Positions 36,401 to 50,400 of a stretch of DNA of 64,000 bases are shown here, piece by piece (the first letter of the stretch is position 1; every line of letters starts with the position of its first letter). The notes beneath the pieces are model-generated. The model had not been told where the DNA came from. It saw only the letters and a program-made list of their open reading frames with translations, and made no database searches. The DNA is from Beaufortia kweichowensis (lineage: Eukaryota > Chordata > Actinopteri > Cypriniformes > Gastromyzontidae). Made by a program: the position numbers and the translations under genes. The DNA is taken from contig CM032800.1 in assembly GCA_019155185.1 (NCBI GenBank), positions 12,220,001 through 12,284,000 on the forward strand, read 5' to 3'.

Positions 36401-39400
36401 ATTTTCCAGCTCTGTTATTCATGCGAATGTTGAGAAGCTTTTAACTGTGAGTGCGAGTGCTCACGTCCTTCTGGAGAGGTTGTCTTGCGGTTCTCTCTGT
36501 GAAGTTGCTTACTTGGACACAGATTGTGCCCAGTTTTGGATCTGAGCCTTCTGACTTGCTGGTGATTCAGCATCCAAGTGTTGTTTTTTTGTGCAGCATA
36601 CATACAAGACGGCTATCTACATATTAGTGTAGTGTGAAAGAAGTTGAGTGTTTCTCGCAAAACAGACAAAAAATATGTTGGTGCCTTATTTTGCATGCAC
36701 TGAATGCAAATTTGATAAGTGGCCAGTAAAATTAGTGGTTGACCAGTATGGGTTCTTAATGGTCGATGCAGATACCGATATTCAGAAAGCAGTGTGAGTA
36801 ACTGTCCTGTATAACAAATCTATTTAATTATACAAAGTAAGAGACTATTAGAGAAAGAGAGAATTTGTGAAACTAAATGAACATTTATTGTGCATTAAAT
36901 GCTTGGTTAACGACATGTAGACAAGCATCATTAATTGTGGACTGTTAAATACAATGAATACAATGAATATTGCATAAAAAATGTTTTTTGTATCTCATCC
37001 ACCTCTCATGACCCAGCTTTCATTTCAGGGATTTTTTTACATGCTGTGGATGTGACGCTCCACGGTACTGAATAAGAATTTGCTGCACATGGGAGTGCTG
37101 TAACACATTAAAAGCGCATGATGATAATTTGTTTTACTGTCTGTCAGCTGCTGCCTTGTGAATGATGGATTTGACTGGGATTTGTTTGTGAAAGTCTCTG
37201 CTTTGCTGTCATTCATAGTACAGATTGTCAAGTGGCTCTCCTAACTTAAGGCTATCGGATAGTCTTTCTTTTTCAATAGGTAATATATCACAGGAAGGTT
37301 GACATTGACAGCTGTATTTGTTTGGGCATCCCTACCAGCCTAAACACAGCAATGGTGTCTCAATGCAATGTTTTAAGGACACATTAATCTGTGATAGATC
37401 AAGATATTTCTATTACACACTTCACCTTTAAATGTCTTTGAAGTTGATTCCTACTGCTTCTTTACATCTCATCAGACGAGAAGCTCAGAGATTGACAGAC
37501 TGTCCTGTTTGGCGGGTTGCGTTTAAAGATGTAATAAGTCTGAGAGCCCTTTCCTTTCAGCCTAAGCTGTTCAAACAACATTTCTACATTTTCAGCCAGA
37601 GGCTTTATTGATTTGAGAGATCAAATGAGTAATTGTTTTATGTCCAGATAATTTCAGAGCCACACACGCACAGATTCTTTGGGTTTCTCATTTGGAACCA
37701 GCACACTGCCCCGAGCCTGCTCTGTCCTTTCTCATTTTTGGATGTAGAGTTCTGTGTGTTTCCTGTTCTGCTTTTCTGCTCTCGATTCCTCTAGTGTATT
37801 CTCTCTTTCTCTTTACCCATCTCTTCCCTTTCTCTCCTTCTGGCTTGTGTGCTTATTTCAGCCTCTCCAAGACGAATAACAGTGCCCTCTACATTCTGAT
37901 AGCACACAAATGCAGGAACAGAGATGCAAATTTGGCTTTCCCCATTTTCTTCGAATCCCTCGCTTATCTTTTTTGTGCCTCTTACTCTATCCATCTGGCA
38001 TTATCCATCCACCTTTGTGTTTAATTGAGCTTTCATCCTGTATCTCTGTGACCGGGGTTATATTGTCTGTGACGTGCATTCGGATCTGAAGACCTATTTA
38101 AGTGCCACTTATCTCTCGGTTGGCTGCTGTATCTCTGAGAACAAGATTCTGCTATTACTGGAGGATATGCTGAGAATTATAATGTTTCAGGGCCCGCGGC
38201 TGGCCTCGAGTTCAAGTCACCGTAATAATTAATCTCAATAAGGAGGAGGACAAGCACAGGTCTGCTTATTAACGGAAATAACCTTTGTAAAGTGTTGTTT
38301 AGGAACAGTATGAAGTCACGTGTTAATGAGGTTGGTTTAAAATGGATTTTTAATGGTGTGTTACATCAACCTGGTGTCTTCCTTTTAGTTTGGGATTATG
38401 TCTTCATATTTGTTCATTGAAATAAATCCTTCCTGTTTAACTGATGAATTGTTAATTTCCTTGTCTTTTAATGTTTCAATGAGAGTCAACTTTACTTTTT
38501 TTGCCTGTGTAGGACTGAATAGTCTCATGTGGTTATGGAGTGGGTGATAATGGAATTAGAGTTGGAAGAGCAAATTGTATATGTCATTTTTCACTGCCAC
38601 ACACCTTTTAATAAAACGAATTGATCAAACTAATATTTAATAATGGATAATGTACACTAGCTCATTTCTAAAAATATACAAACTTTCCACGAGGAAAAAA
38701 CTTCTGTTCATTGGGCATATTTCTATTTAAATATTTTCAAGGTCAAGATCAGCCTGTATTATTAGTTTTGAATAATATACCTGGCCAATCACAATAAAGT
38801 ATTCTAGAGTGCCATGTAATAATAAAGTATTTTTTATCTGTATTAGATTTTATATAAAGCTGCTGTCTGTACCTTTCTGGTAAAAAAACTGCAAATCAGT
38901 GTTTAACACAGTCTCTTTACCGTACCCAGATTCACAATGGTAAGCTTATAATGATTTATGGTTTGAGCTGTCAAAAATGATTTCACAGTAAAGTCAGTCT
39001 GATGTCATTTGACGAAACAGTGATGGCAATATAGAGGCAAGTTACAGATCGCAGCTTTGTAAGTTTTAAACCAGAATTTGCAATTAAAATGATTTTCATT
39101 GAAGTACATTACCTGAAAGACTTCACACATGCTTATACTCAAATAAAATATTCTGTGGCATTAGCTGATTTTCACATTGTATGTTAACCTTTTCCATTCG
39201 TTTAGACGGCGCACATGAGAAATGTTTACATGAGCTCTTTCTCATTTTTCTCTGAATGTGAATTGATTAGAATGGGCATTTCTGCTACAGTATCAGTTTA
39301 TCTCTCACAACTAAACAGAAGTAATGTTTTACAGTTTATTATTTGCTCCCACACCAGTTTCATCAATGCTAGTGTCTTGTCCGCCCAAGGCCGAAGAGCA

Positions 39401-42400
39401 GAATTTAACACGGTCCATTTGACTGTGAAAACATGTATTACAGGGCTAAGTTCTTAGTTTCTTTCAGACTGTAGGAGTCTCTCGCATTAGCACCTTCTGC
39501 CTATTGAAAGCTGCAAGTGGTCTGTCAGGTCTCTTACGGTGTTATGTTCCAACATGCTTATTATTATTATGTTATGAAAGTTCACAGCTGTGCAAACACA
39601 TGGATTTATTTTTATATGGAGCAATATTATTCATCCTATATTATAGCGAGACATATACAGGTACATTGGGAACCATTCACAACAGGTGTTGTCAAATGGT
39701 CAGTTTTAAATACAGGTGATGTTACGTTTGACGCATAAGGCAACTTCTACGTTCAGCGGGATTGCTCATTCGAGCCAGATAATTATCAGTAATAATAATG
39801 CCATGACTTTCTGCTGTTCATGTTTCAAACAAATAGTTCAATATAAGCGTGCTTCTGTGTATCTAGTTTCCTGTAATCAACGATACAAAGTAGCTGTGAT
39901 CGTCTCATTATTACAGGCAGACGTTTTCTAATCCGTCCTCTAACAGAGATATGCTAAATATTAATCGCTGTGGGTTTTCGCCTCCACTTAGATAATAAAA
40001 CCGTTTCTTCTGTACGTGGCACACAATGGGTTTTAGGCATCTTTGTGTGCTAAAATGAAATGCGTTTAATGAGGATGTGCTCTTTGCTCAACTGCTTTGC
40101 ATTCACAGCACAAGCGCTTTCCCCTGCCAATTACAGGCCCTCAAAGTTATTCCAAGAGCGTTTCTTTGATGTGCTCGTGTCAGGCGGGACGAACTCCTTG
40201 TCCTCATCCGCAAAACCTTCCGGATCGTCCCTCAAGGTTAATCAGTTCTTTTATGTTGGATTAAATCTCCGGGAAATTAACGCACAGGAAGTGAGATGTA
40301 AGTTTGGCGTTTGCTTTCTTTCCCTCCACCCATCTGCGATTTAAAGATTAAAGGTTTTTCAATATGAGGCTTGATCGACGCTTAAATCGTTCGGACTGCT
40401 TGCCGCATGAATTGGGCTTCTTAAATCCAGTCAGGCGTTTCACGAGTTTCTGAAGCCCCAATTTCTCTCTTAAAAAGAAGTCACTGAATCCGTTACAGCT
40501 GACTGATCTGTTGCTTTAACCCAGTTTCGTTATAAAATCTTTTTTGCCTCTGTTTTGGTTTTCTTTTATAGATGAAGAGTCACTAATGTACCCTTTGATG
40601 CTATACATTTTTTGAAGGAAGTGTTTTTGACCAGTTTTCTCAAATTGACCTACCGTGCATCCTTATTGGTTGTGTTTTGCAATACCATTGTGTGTCTGTG
40701 TGATGATTTTACATTAACATATGCTTTGGCACACACTTATCTAAAGCTATTTATATTTCATTTAAGATATACATTTTATATTCATATGCAATTGTATTAT
40801 TACTAGTTTAATGCATCATTAATAATCTCCCTTTTGAAAATAAATAGTTCATGCATTGCTTTTCAACCTCATGTATAGCTCCTCTTTATACTTAAAAAAA
40901 AAAGTGATTTGGATTTGTGAATGTACTGCTGGCTTATGAAACCACTGTTGTTTTTAAGCTGGGATATCAGGGGATGAAGCAGGCCAATGTTTCCACCAAG
41001 TTAATAAGATGCCTGTTTTTGTTTCTACATAACCTGCCCACAGTCTAACACTGCAAGTCAAATTTGACAACATACTTTTCCACCAACATTAAATTGCATC
41101 ATCCTCTTCAGTATAATTTAGTTTTTATTCCACTGCAAGTTAGCTTTAATGTAATGTTCATCAAGATATTTAGATGTGTAATAAATGATATTCATTGCAG
41201 TCATTAAACACTTCTGACACATTGAATGACATCATTTGTATAGTATTGTCAGACAAGGAAATAAAGCTGCTGGATTTGGCTGTGCAGTGGGACAGGAATA
41301 GCAACCGAGTGTCCGTCAACTGAAGCCGCTGCATTGGTCACTTCCAGTTTAGACAGCCGAGAGCGGTATAATAGGGACTATTTTGTTTGTTGCATCAGTC
41401 TAGCCAGAATAAATTGTTCTTTTGAAAACTTTGTATGGTGAGGACACCTTAACTTCCCATCAGTGAGTCCTGATTTGAAAACGGCAGGTTTAAGGTGAAT
41501 AGAACCAAAATTGAGATGAGATTCCGGGGATCAGTACCAGGTTTCTGTTGATTATGTGGTTTGATAAAAGATTAACATTTTAAGGTTTATAGCCAGGCAG
41601 GCACGTACAAAGTTAGTGGTTCTTCTGAATTCAAGACCATGTCGTTCACGGGGATAATTATTGCATAAGGCCTCATCAGTCTTCAGTTTTACTCTGATAT
41701 ATTTAATGCACGGAGACAGCATATTTCACTTTATCAATCATAACTCTTCCATTTATAATTCAGCTATGAGACTTCGTTCTGCTGAGTCGCTGTGCCTGGA
41801 GCAGTCTTGCTTAGACAGACCCATTTTTAATGGAGCAGGTAAAAAGACTTGGCTTAACCCCATCACTCTTTAGAAATCCAGTCAGAACCTCAAACTTGGC
41901 AGTAACTTCCTGTCCGCTTCACAGTGAAGGATGGATTCATGAATTCGTAAAGCAGGTGTATCTTTGAGCTCAGGTCTTTGGAGGTGGGCTTTGATGCCTG
42001 TTACACACTGGTTCTTTGAAGGATGCTGGAGTACATCTTCCCTTCTAATGATTCAAATGAAGGGCTGCTTTACTCGTGTTGACATGTGGTTTCGTGGGTA
42101 CTTTTTGTAATGGCGTTCTTATCTGTGGTTTTTCACCACCAAAGTACAGGTATGGCATTGATGTAAGCTTGCAGACTGAACTTGGATGTTTTAATGAGTA
42201 AGAGATGTCTGCGTGTTTAGGGTTATAATGATTGAGGTTTGATAACCTTCAGTCACCTAAAAAAGCACATTAGGCGTCAGACTTGTTTTTATTTATTTTA
42301 TGTTGTGAGGGGTGCAAGAGATCATTATTATTCGATCGCAATAATTGCCTTTTTAAAAAGAAGAAAGGTTAGCGTGGGAAAGAAAAGCCAGAGAACATCC

Positions 42401-45400
42401 ACAGACTGTTATATCTCTAAGGCTACAACTGTTGACTAGAAAAATATACCAGACTCTTCAGGTCTATCATGGACTTACTTTAAATTGTACCTGCCATAGT
42501 TTTAAAATGTATATCTTAATTTATTTGCATGGTAATATATATTTACACCATGTTACTATTCTGCAAAATGTAAGACTTTTATGTGTCAAATAAAGACACT
42601 TTTTGCAACATTCTCATGATATAATTTTTACTAGTGTTCTCAGACTGTTATTAAGTTTTCAGTGTAATCTTTGGATTGTCTATTCTCTTTTAGATAGTGT
42701 TAACAAATTTTAAGTTTCTGTTGATGAAGGTGATACAGGGATAATGTCAGCCAACAAATGTATTACGACGAGTTACCCAGCCTGACTCCTGAGTCTAAAA
42801 ATGAATAATCATCAACCAGCTCAACTTAGTGTTACTTGATTCTCCTTCTGAAAGTAATGGATTTAAGCCTTTTATTTGTACAAAGAACATCATCAGAGTA
42901 GGGCTGGCTGGTATGATGGTATACCGTTACTGTGGAGTAGGCTAAATGAGATGAAGAAACATGTGAATTAATCCACACATAGCGAATTAACAAATCAAAT
43001 AATTTCTTCGGACTTTCTCTCATTTCATACTGCAATTCTGTAATCGATGCTAATAAATCCATTTTGTGATGTTGACAAGCAATAGACATCCCTTAAACAG
43101 AAATGAGTCTCCATGAGCTTGTTTATTTATTTACTTATTAGTAACTAAATTAATTAATGTAATCGATCGGCTGCGGATCAGTATCTGCCCATGATCAAAT
43201 TCTGTAACTCGATAGAATCTGAGCATTCCTACCTTGTATTTATTTATTTTATTATTTATCTTCTATTATTTATAAAAAGAAATTGTATTATTTTCTATTA
43301 TTATTTATATATATATATTTTTTTTAATAAGCCCACCTCTTTAGTCTCATTACACTTATTCGCTGCTCAACTCTTATTGTGAGACAACTCCAGTTTAATA
43401 GACTTGCTCCGTCGTTTTTCATGTTTGTTTCCTTTTTGTCGCATTGTAGGCTTCGACCGGCTCTTTAGGGATGTTTGTTCTGACAGCAATTTACGCTGAA
43501 GCATCGAGCAGAAGTTGTTGATTTGTGAGGACGTGAGCTGCAGAGACCGCTGGTCATGTGACGGAGCTGAACAGAATATGCAAATAAGCGTTGATTTGGT
43601 GACTACAGATGGGAGAGAAGACAGTGTTGCTCATCTGCATCATGATGCAGTTGGGTGGACATGTCTAGCATTCAACAATACAGCGACTCGGCTCTATCCT
43701 GCAATTAAATAACTATAGTATACACTGTTATTTTATAAGGCTGCAGATTTTATGTACTCTTTCAGGCATTGTAGAAAACTACAGTTCATTTTATGGCTCT
43801 AGTTATTTCATTTTAACTTGTGTTTGAATATCACTTTAACATGCTTGACATTGCCTTCACTGCAGTCTTTATTTGCACTTCAGACTAATCCTGATCGCTT
43901 AATAATTGATTTAAAGCTGAGTTTGTTAGCTTTCAGCTCTTCAACCACTTAGTCTGAAATACTTTATAGTTTAAGCAACCTTTTGTCTTGCATATTTCTA
44001 TCTGCACTTTAAACACCAATGGTTGCCATACCCTCCACCGTGACTGTTAATAAATGTTAGCTTGCTTCGCACCGACGAATGAGACCTTTCCAGCGTTTCT
44101 CTGTGCATGTCCACGCAGTGTGAAATTGAGTTTTATGAAGAGCGGTGCAGAGTTCAGAGCTGGTGGGAGTGTCGAGTGGAACGCGTGTCATAGAGGTTAA
44201 ACTGCAGACGAACACATTCCTGTTCACTGCTCGCACAAAGCAGGTGCTCCTACATAACCAGACGACGTTATCGTCACATAATCCGAAAGTTGTGCACATT
44301 ACCTCGCCCTAAATCACACGGCTCAGTGATGGCCTGGGTCATTTCCGGTGACTTCCTCACAAGTGTCCTGATATTTGTTTGAAAAATTATGCAGTTATTA
44401 AAAGACTCCTACTGGAACAAAGACTTAACATCAATAGTGCGTAACCCAAACCTTGTGTGTACGTGCATGATCTTGACGTGATATTCTGGCTGAAAGGACA
44501 TTGTAGTTATCGATGGATCAATGGCTCGGTTCAGATATCAGAACGTGGAGAGTTTTACCAGGCCGCCTTGAATCTTTAGCCTCTCTAGAGAGCATGGCAG
44601 GCCACAAAACTAGGACGTCAAAGGTAGCAGGTTACAGTGTCGGTTAGCAACCAGGGTCAGTGATGGTCTCTGTGTGTGTGCGTTCATGTTAAACGTCTTT
44701 ATATGAGCATGATTCACAGTTCTTCTGTTCCTCCCACTCTGACGCTGGGTTGCCAGATCCTCGTCTGAACGTCTCATGCAGTGAAAGGACTGTATTATGA
44801 AGTAGAGGACATTAATCTAATGACAGCCTGTGTTCTGACACTCCATCTATCCAGAATTGGATTAAATAAACCCAGAAGTAATACATTTCTATCCCAGTGG
44901 ACAGAAACTACTTGCATTAACAATAGCAGCAATCTGGAACCCACAGGAGTTGGGGTAGATGCCTTATTTAATCTTACACAAATGAAAACGAGATTGCGGG
45001 GAATAGACTGCAAGTCCATTCAGTGGATTATACTGTAAAGTACTATATCACATATGTCTGTTTTAGCTGTCTTCTGCTTAAAATGAAAGATGGTGACTAC
45101 AGAGACTAGGGTTTATTGTGAAGACAAACTAAGAAGTTTATGTATGTTGTTTTTCACATTTTGTGAATCATTTTCAATAGGCATATGCTGCATAAAATAC
45201 TTTTTTGGTACTTGCAACAGATGAGATGTGTTTACACAGAAAGCAATCTTGCAAGATGATGTTTGTTGATTTTTGCTGTGGTTAAGGGCAAGTTGTTACG
45301 CATCAGCGGTATTAATATAATCAATGTTTAATAAACATTTTTTAAACAGGCTTTTTTGGTTTCAGACATGTGTATACATATACCACGTGTGTGTTTGTGT

Positions 45401-47461
45401 ATACACTTACTTTCTCAAACAGGCATTATCTGTTATCAGCAAACAATATATTCTGAGAAAGTAGCACACCGCTGAGTGTGAAATGAAATTCAATCACCTT
45501 TTGATTGAAGTTTTGATTACATTGTTTACCGGCACACCTTCTAACACTCACTTTTGTATGACTTAGGGCTGCACAGTTAATCAAATAAATGGTTGAGATT
45601 ATGATTACAGCTGTTGTGTTTAACAAATCGTGAACAGTTTCGTCATTATGTTTTTAGGTCGACACCCAGTGCAAAGTTATGATTTCGCTATGACGACGCA
45701 TTATAATGAAACATTAATAATCACAAAAACCATGCCAAGAGATAATTTTTATTTTATGGGATTTGTCATAATCCTGCACAGTCTGAGGAGCATCCTCAGT
45801 ATTATGTATATGTAGTATACATGCATTTTGTCATGTGTGAAATCAAGTTGTAAAACTTGTGTTCTTGAGGACTGGTAATCTTAGATTTTAGTATAAAGGG
45901 AAAAACCATTTACACTGGGATCTCAGCAGGGCATAAAGTTTGCTGTACTTGGGCTGATAAAGGAATTAGAGAGGATTACATTGTTTGTTTGCAACTGTGG
46001 TTTTGTTTGAAGTTCGAAGACGTGCATCACATTAATAGTTCTTAGTCAATAAAAACTCACAAAAGTTGTTACTTCAAACGTTGTGTTTCTAATTTTTTAA
46101 ACAAATAATGTGTTCTTTGTAGACAAGTATTCAATATTCAGCTGTGTATTTATTAATTCTATTACAGCAGATAAATTGTGGATTTTTAGGGTTTGTACTT
46201 CAGTGCATGCACAATTGATTGGACCGGTGTTATCTGTGTCTCTGTGCTTAAGGCAGACATTGATAAACTATATCATTAAACAACTACAATGCTAAACAAT
46301 ATGTTTTTATGTAAGTATAATATGTAAAACATTCAAAGGCTTTTTATCAGATGGTCTTTTTATAGTCTGAGGTTTGGCACTGATGGTGAGCGCTGTAGAT
46401 GGAAAGATCCCATCATCACTCATTGAGACACACACCTCAGCATCACGCCTCCTCTCCCAGTGTAACACATCCTGACATGTCAATTGTAATAAAACATTGC
46501 CTTTACCTCGTGAGAAATGACATTGTGTTTCTTTTCCTCTCCAGGTTCAACTACAGATCGACTCATCATCTCACCACAAACGGCTTTTATGAGTTCCTGA
46601 ACTGGTTTGACGAGAGAGCATGGTACCCGCTGGGCAGAATAGTGGGTGGGACGGTGAGTAGAGTCTCATTCCAGGTGTCCTAAAAAGTCGCTTTATGGTC
46701 AATAAAAGTGCCTGCCAAATGCACAATTGCTTAAATATTAATATGCGATTGCTTGAGGCCTTGTTCAAAATGCTGCATTTTGGCATTCTACACTGCAGAC
46801 TGTTGGGAGAAAAGTAGCTTGTTACTGGAAAAGCTGTATTATTAGGAAGACCGCTGAGCTATTGAAAATGCATTTAGATTTGTACCATTGCAATGTTTAA
46901 TTAACTTCTTCCCCAATGCTGATACAGTCGCACATGACCCAAGGACTCAAATAGCATGAAATAATTGTATGGGCTCCTTTAGTCCTTTTCTGATTTGCTG
47001 GAAACTGCATGGGAAGCAAATTTCCTGCCTCAGAGCATCCTAACATTGTATCCCGAAATGGTTTGTTGCATTATTACAGAACTTCCCAGCACTTTTACAG
47101 TTCTGTGGTCTTGACAGTGACGTTAGTTAACCCATGACCTCTCATAGGAAAAATGGTGTTAAATTCACTGCAGAAGCTATGTGTTTTAAAACGGCGTCTT
47201 GCGTTCCTACAGAGGGCCGCCCCCTTTAACACTTCCTGTCAGGGAGCGAGTCTGCACAGCTAAGCTAATGAGCTGCCTTTCCGGGCTGGAAAGTTTGGCT
47301 AGCGTTTGGCATTGAGCTCTATGACTCTGACAGCTCTGGTGTTAAATCTGTGGGGGGGATGCAGAAGGCAGGGAACAGCATCTGTTATTGTGTACAGTTC
47401 AAGCAGTCGTTATAAGGCCGATCTGTTCCCAGTACAGTCTCCCGACCGCTACCATTGTAAT

Positions 47462-47492
<31 letters not shown>

Positions 47493-50400
47493 ATGCAAAG
47501 GTTAAAGACTGTATTACTCTTGCTTGCTGCTGTCTGGCTGGTAAAATCAGCTGATGCATGTAATCCAGGTGCTTATGTTAGATAATGATCAGCAAAATAA
47601 ATATGTAAGTTAAATGTGTCCTTGAATAATCTGTTGTCCATTGCAGGTGTATCCAGGTCTGATGGTGACGGCAGGCCTGATTCACTACATATTGAATCTG
47701 CTGCACGTGACCGTGCACATCCGTGATGTTTGCGTGTTTTTGGCGCCCATCTTCAGTGGCCTGACCGCTATTTCAACCTTCCTGTTGACACGAGAGCTGT
47801 GGAATCAAGGTGCGGGGCTGCTGGCGGCATGTTTCATCGCCATCGTCCCCGGCTACATCTCTCGCTCCGTGGCCGGCTCCTTCGATAATGAGGGCATTGC
47901 CATTTTCGCCTTGCAGTTCACCTACTACCTCTGGGTGAGTTGTGTTGAATAATGCTATTTTATGTTTATGTATTTGCTTTTTCCTCTTTGTTGATAATTT
48001 CTCTCACACTTTCGGACTATTTGGTGTGGTTTGAAAGTCTCTAAACATCATGACTAAATCGGGTGTATTCTTTTGACTGGCACAGACAATAATTTTGACT
48101 TAAGTTACAGTAATGCACTAACAATGGAAGTCTATGAGCATTTTGTAGAGTTGCCTCAAAAAAGCAAAAAAGTACTTGATATTTAAAGTTGGTGAACTTT
48201 AAAGCTGTAATCGGTACTTTTTTGGTTAAAAATATACACAGATCAGTTATTGAGCAAATACATAAACAGTCATTACTCAAAATAGTCTTCTTGCCTTGTC
48301 GCAATGCTCAGCTGTAATCTTATAATATTGAGTTATAATTTATGCCGTCAGGTCTGATTTCACAGAAAATGTCAATTGTTTTCCAACACATGTGCAAAAA
48401 TGTCAAGTAGCCAATCTGCTATTTTATATTTCAAACAGAGATGACGATAGAGAGCCAAAAGTAATGAATTTCAGCTTTAAATTGTCTATTATTACTATTG
48501 ACCTGGTCTGTTTTAACTAGCCTCAAGTTAAAATAATAGCTATACCTTATAAAATGGTGTATTTTTGGCTTATTTTGTACTTTTATTGTTAGTGCATTTC
48601 CGTTTTTTTAACACATTGAAGGGGCTAGTCAAAATCATGTTTTGTGGGAACAAAAGCTTAAGCCGAAACATTTCTTAATGACGGACATCAGTCACGTCTC
48701 ACATCCGATCGCAGACAACAAGATAATGGAAAAGGATGCGGTGGCAGCAGGCAATGTTTTAGCTGTGTGATTGTGTCCAGCCTATCTCTCTGGAGCTTGT
48801 TGTCAGCTGAACAGCTTAACTCAAACATTGAATTTCCTCTGTCTCTTTCTTATCTCTGAGTGTTTCTGGTCTTGGCTTCGTTTGATGTGATCCTATCAGG
48901 ATTAGCAGGATGAACTTAAGTGTGTCCTCTCCACACAGGTGAAGTCCGTGAAAACTGGCTCGGTCTTCTGGACTATCGGCTGCTGCCTCTCATACTTTTA
49001 CATGGTGAGTTTTCTTTAAATTACTCAACGTCAGGTGATCGACAATGAGAAGAGATAAAAGAGGGAATGACAGACATATGCAGAAATGAGATATGAATGG
49101 TTGAAAGAAAATGAATAACGTAGTGGGAATTGCAGCTATTTGTCGTAAATACTCATATCTTTCAGTGGTGAGTTTATAAAGCTGTAACTTTGGTCTAGTT
49201 GGTAACATTGCAACCAAATGTTATGTGTAATTGTGTAAAAGCATTGGTTGAGTTCATGATTGACTTTCAGTTTGGTGTCTTTTATAAGTAATTCATTAGT
49301 TATTTAGGCTAGCTGCTAACACTTGTATGAGAAGTAGCTAAAAGTGGTACTGTATTCAATTCAAAACAGGATCTGAAGAGGACAATCAAATGAAAACTAG
49401 ACGTTGAAATGGCGATTTAAAAAAATAAAGAAATTGAAGCCATAATAGGTGCTTGGTCCCTAAAAAAAATCTGTGCTGTTATAAAACAAAGTATTCATCT
49501 CTCTTTCCCAACCCAATAATGCAATATGTAAAATAAACGAATAACCATCCATCACACGGTCCTAGTGGGGTCCGTGCGGCAGTCGCTTATGAACATCGGC
49601 TGTTTCTGAAACTTGAGATTCACCCTCTGGAGGAAAGTCAGGGCTCATTAATAATAAAAGCCTATGGCCCCGTCAGTCTTTTCTAATGTATTTATAAACA
49701 CAGATGCCTCTAAAGCGATCGGAGACACATGTTCCTGTGAGACCATAGGGTCCGGTACAGTTCAAAACAGCCCGGAGGATTGTCTCTGGGGACGCGAGTT
49801 CAAAAAGGTTGTCTATAATGTGGAACGTCCTGAGTAACCTAGAAAAGTGCAGAGATTCCTAATGGCCCTGTTTCATAATGCAATCGGTTCTTATGGGAAA
49901 ATGTATCAAGTTTACAATGTGATTTTGTATGAATTAGTATTATGTGAATACTGAAAAATTATAATAAAAAGCAAATAAAATCCACCCCTAACACCACCTG
50001 TGAATATAAATGGGCAATTCCAGCATTATGTATGTGACTCTTTTAGTCCAAGCCTGAAATATAAAGTCACATAGAATGCATTTATTACCAATATATTGAA
50101 TCATCTGTTTGCACAAAGCAGAAGCAATAATACCCAACAAATAGAGAAGAGATGACTCATCAAAGTACATAAAATAGTTATTTTATTCAACACAATTTTC
50201 ATCTGCCCATTTATGAGGTATATTGACTGTTATGAATGGGACAATTCTGAAAACAGCACTTTACCTGACTATGAAAAATCATGCTTTAAACATAAACAAA
50301 TGTTTGAAAAGAATATTGACACCCCAAAATATTGACATCTGAGGTTGGCTAATGGACTTTCTTTTTGGTAAATGTGTTGTGGGAATCTGACAATAAATGT

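Larger units (their letters stand above)
33459..46544 (+). other. stt3b: stt3b intron 1 (13.1 kb)
   Basis: The longest intron in the window. It contains a reverse family A repeat (34555-34975), a C/B repeat (38735-39065) and AT-rich tracts near 43230-43330. A few more GC-balanced stretches (about 38170-38290 and 40040-40330) look less repeat-like. No in-phase exon or nested gene was recognised on either strand. Confidence 0.8.

Noticed and set aside
47388..47585. Open frames with RERERE runs
   Set aside because: Translation of a GA microsatellite in an intron.
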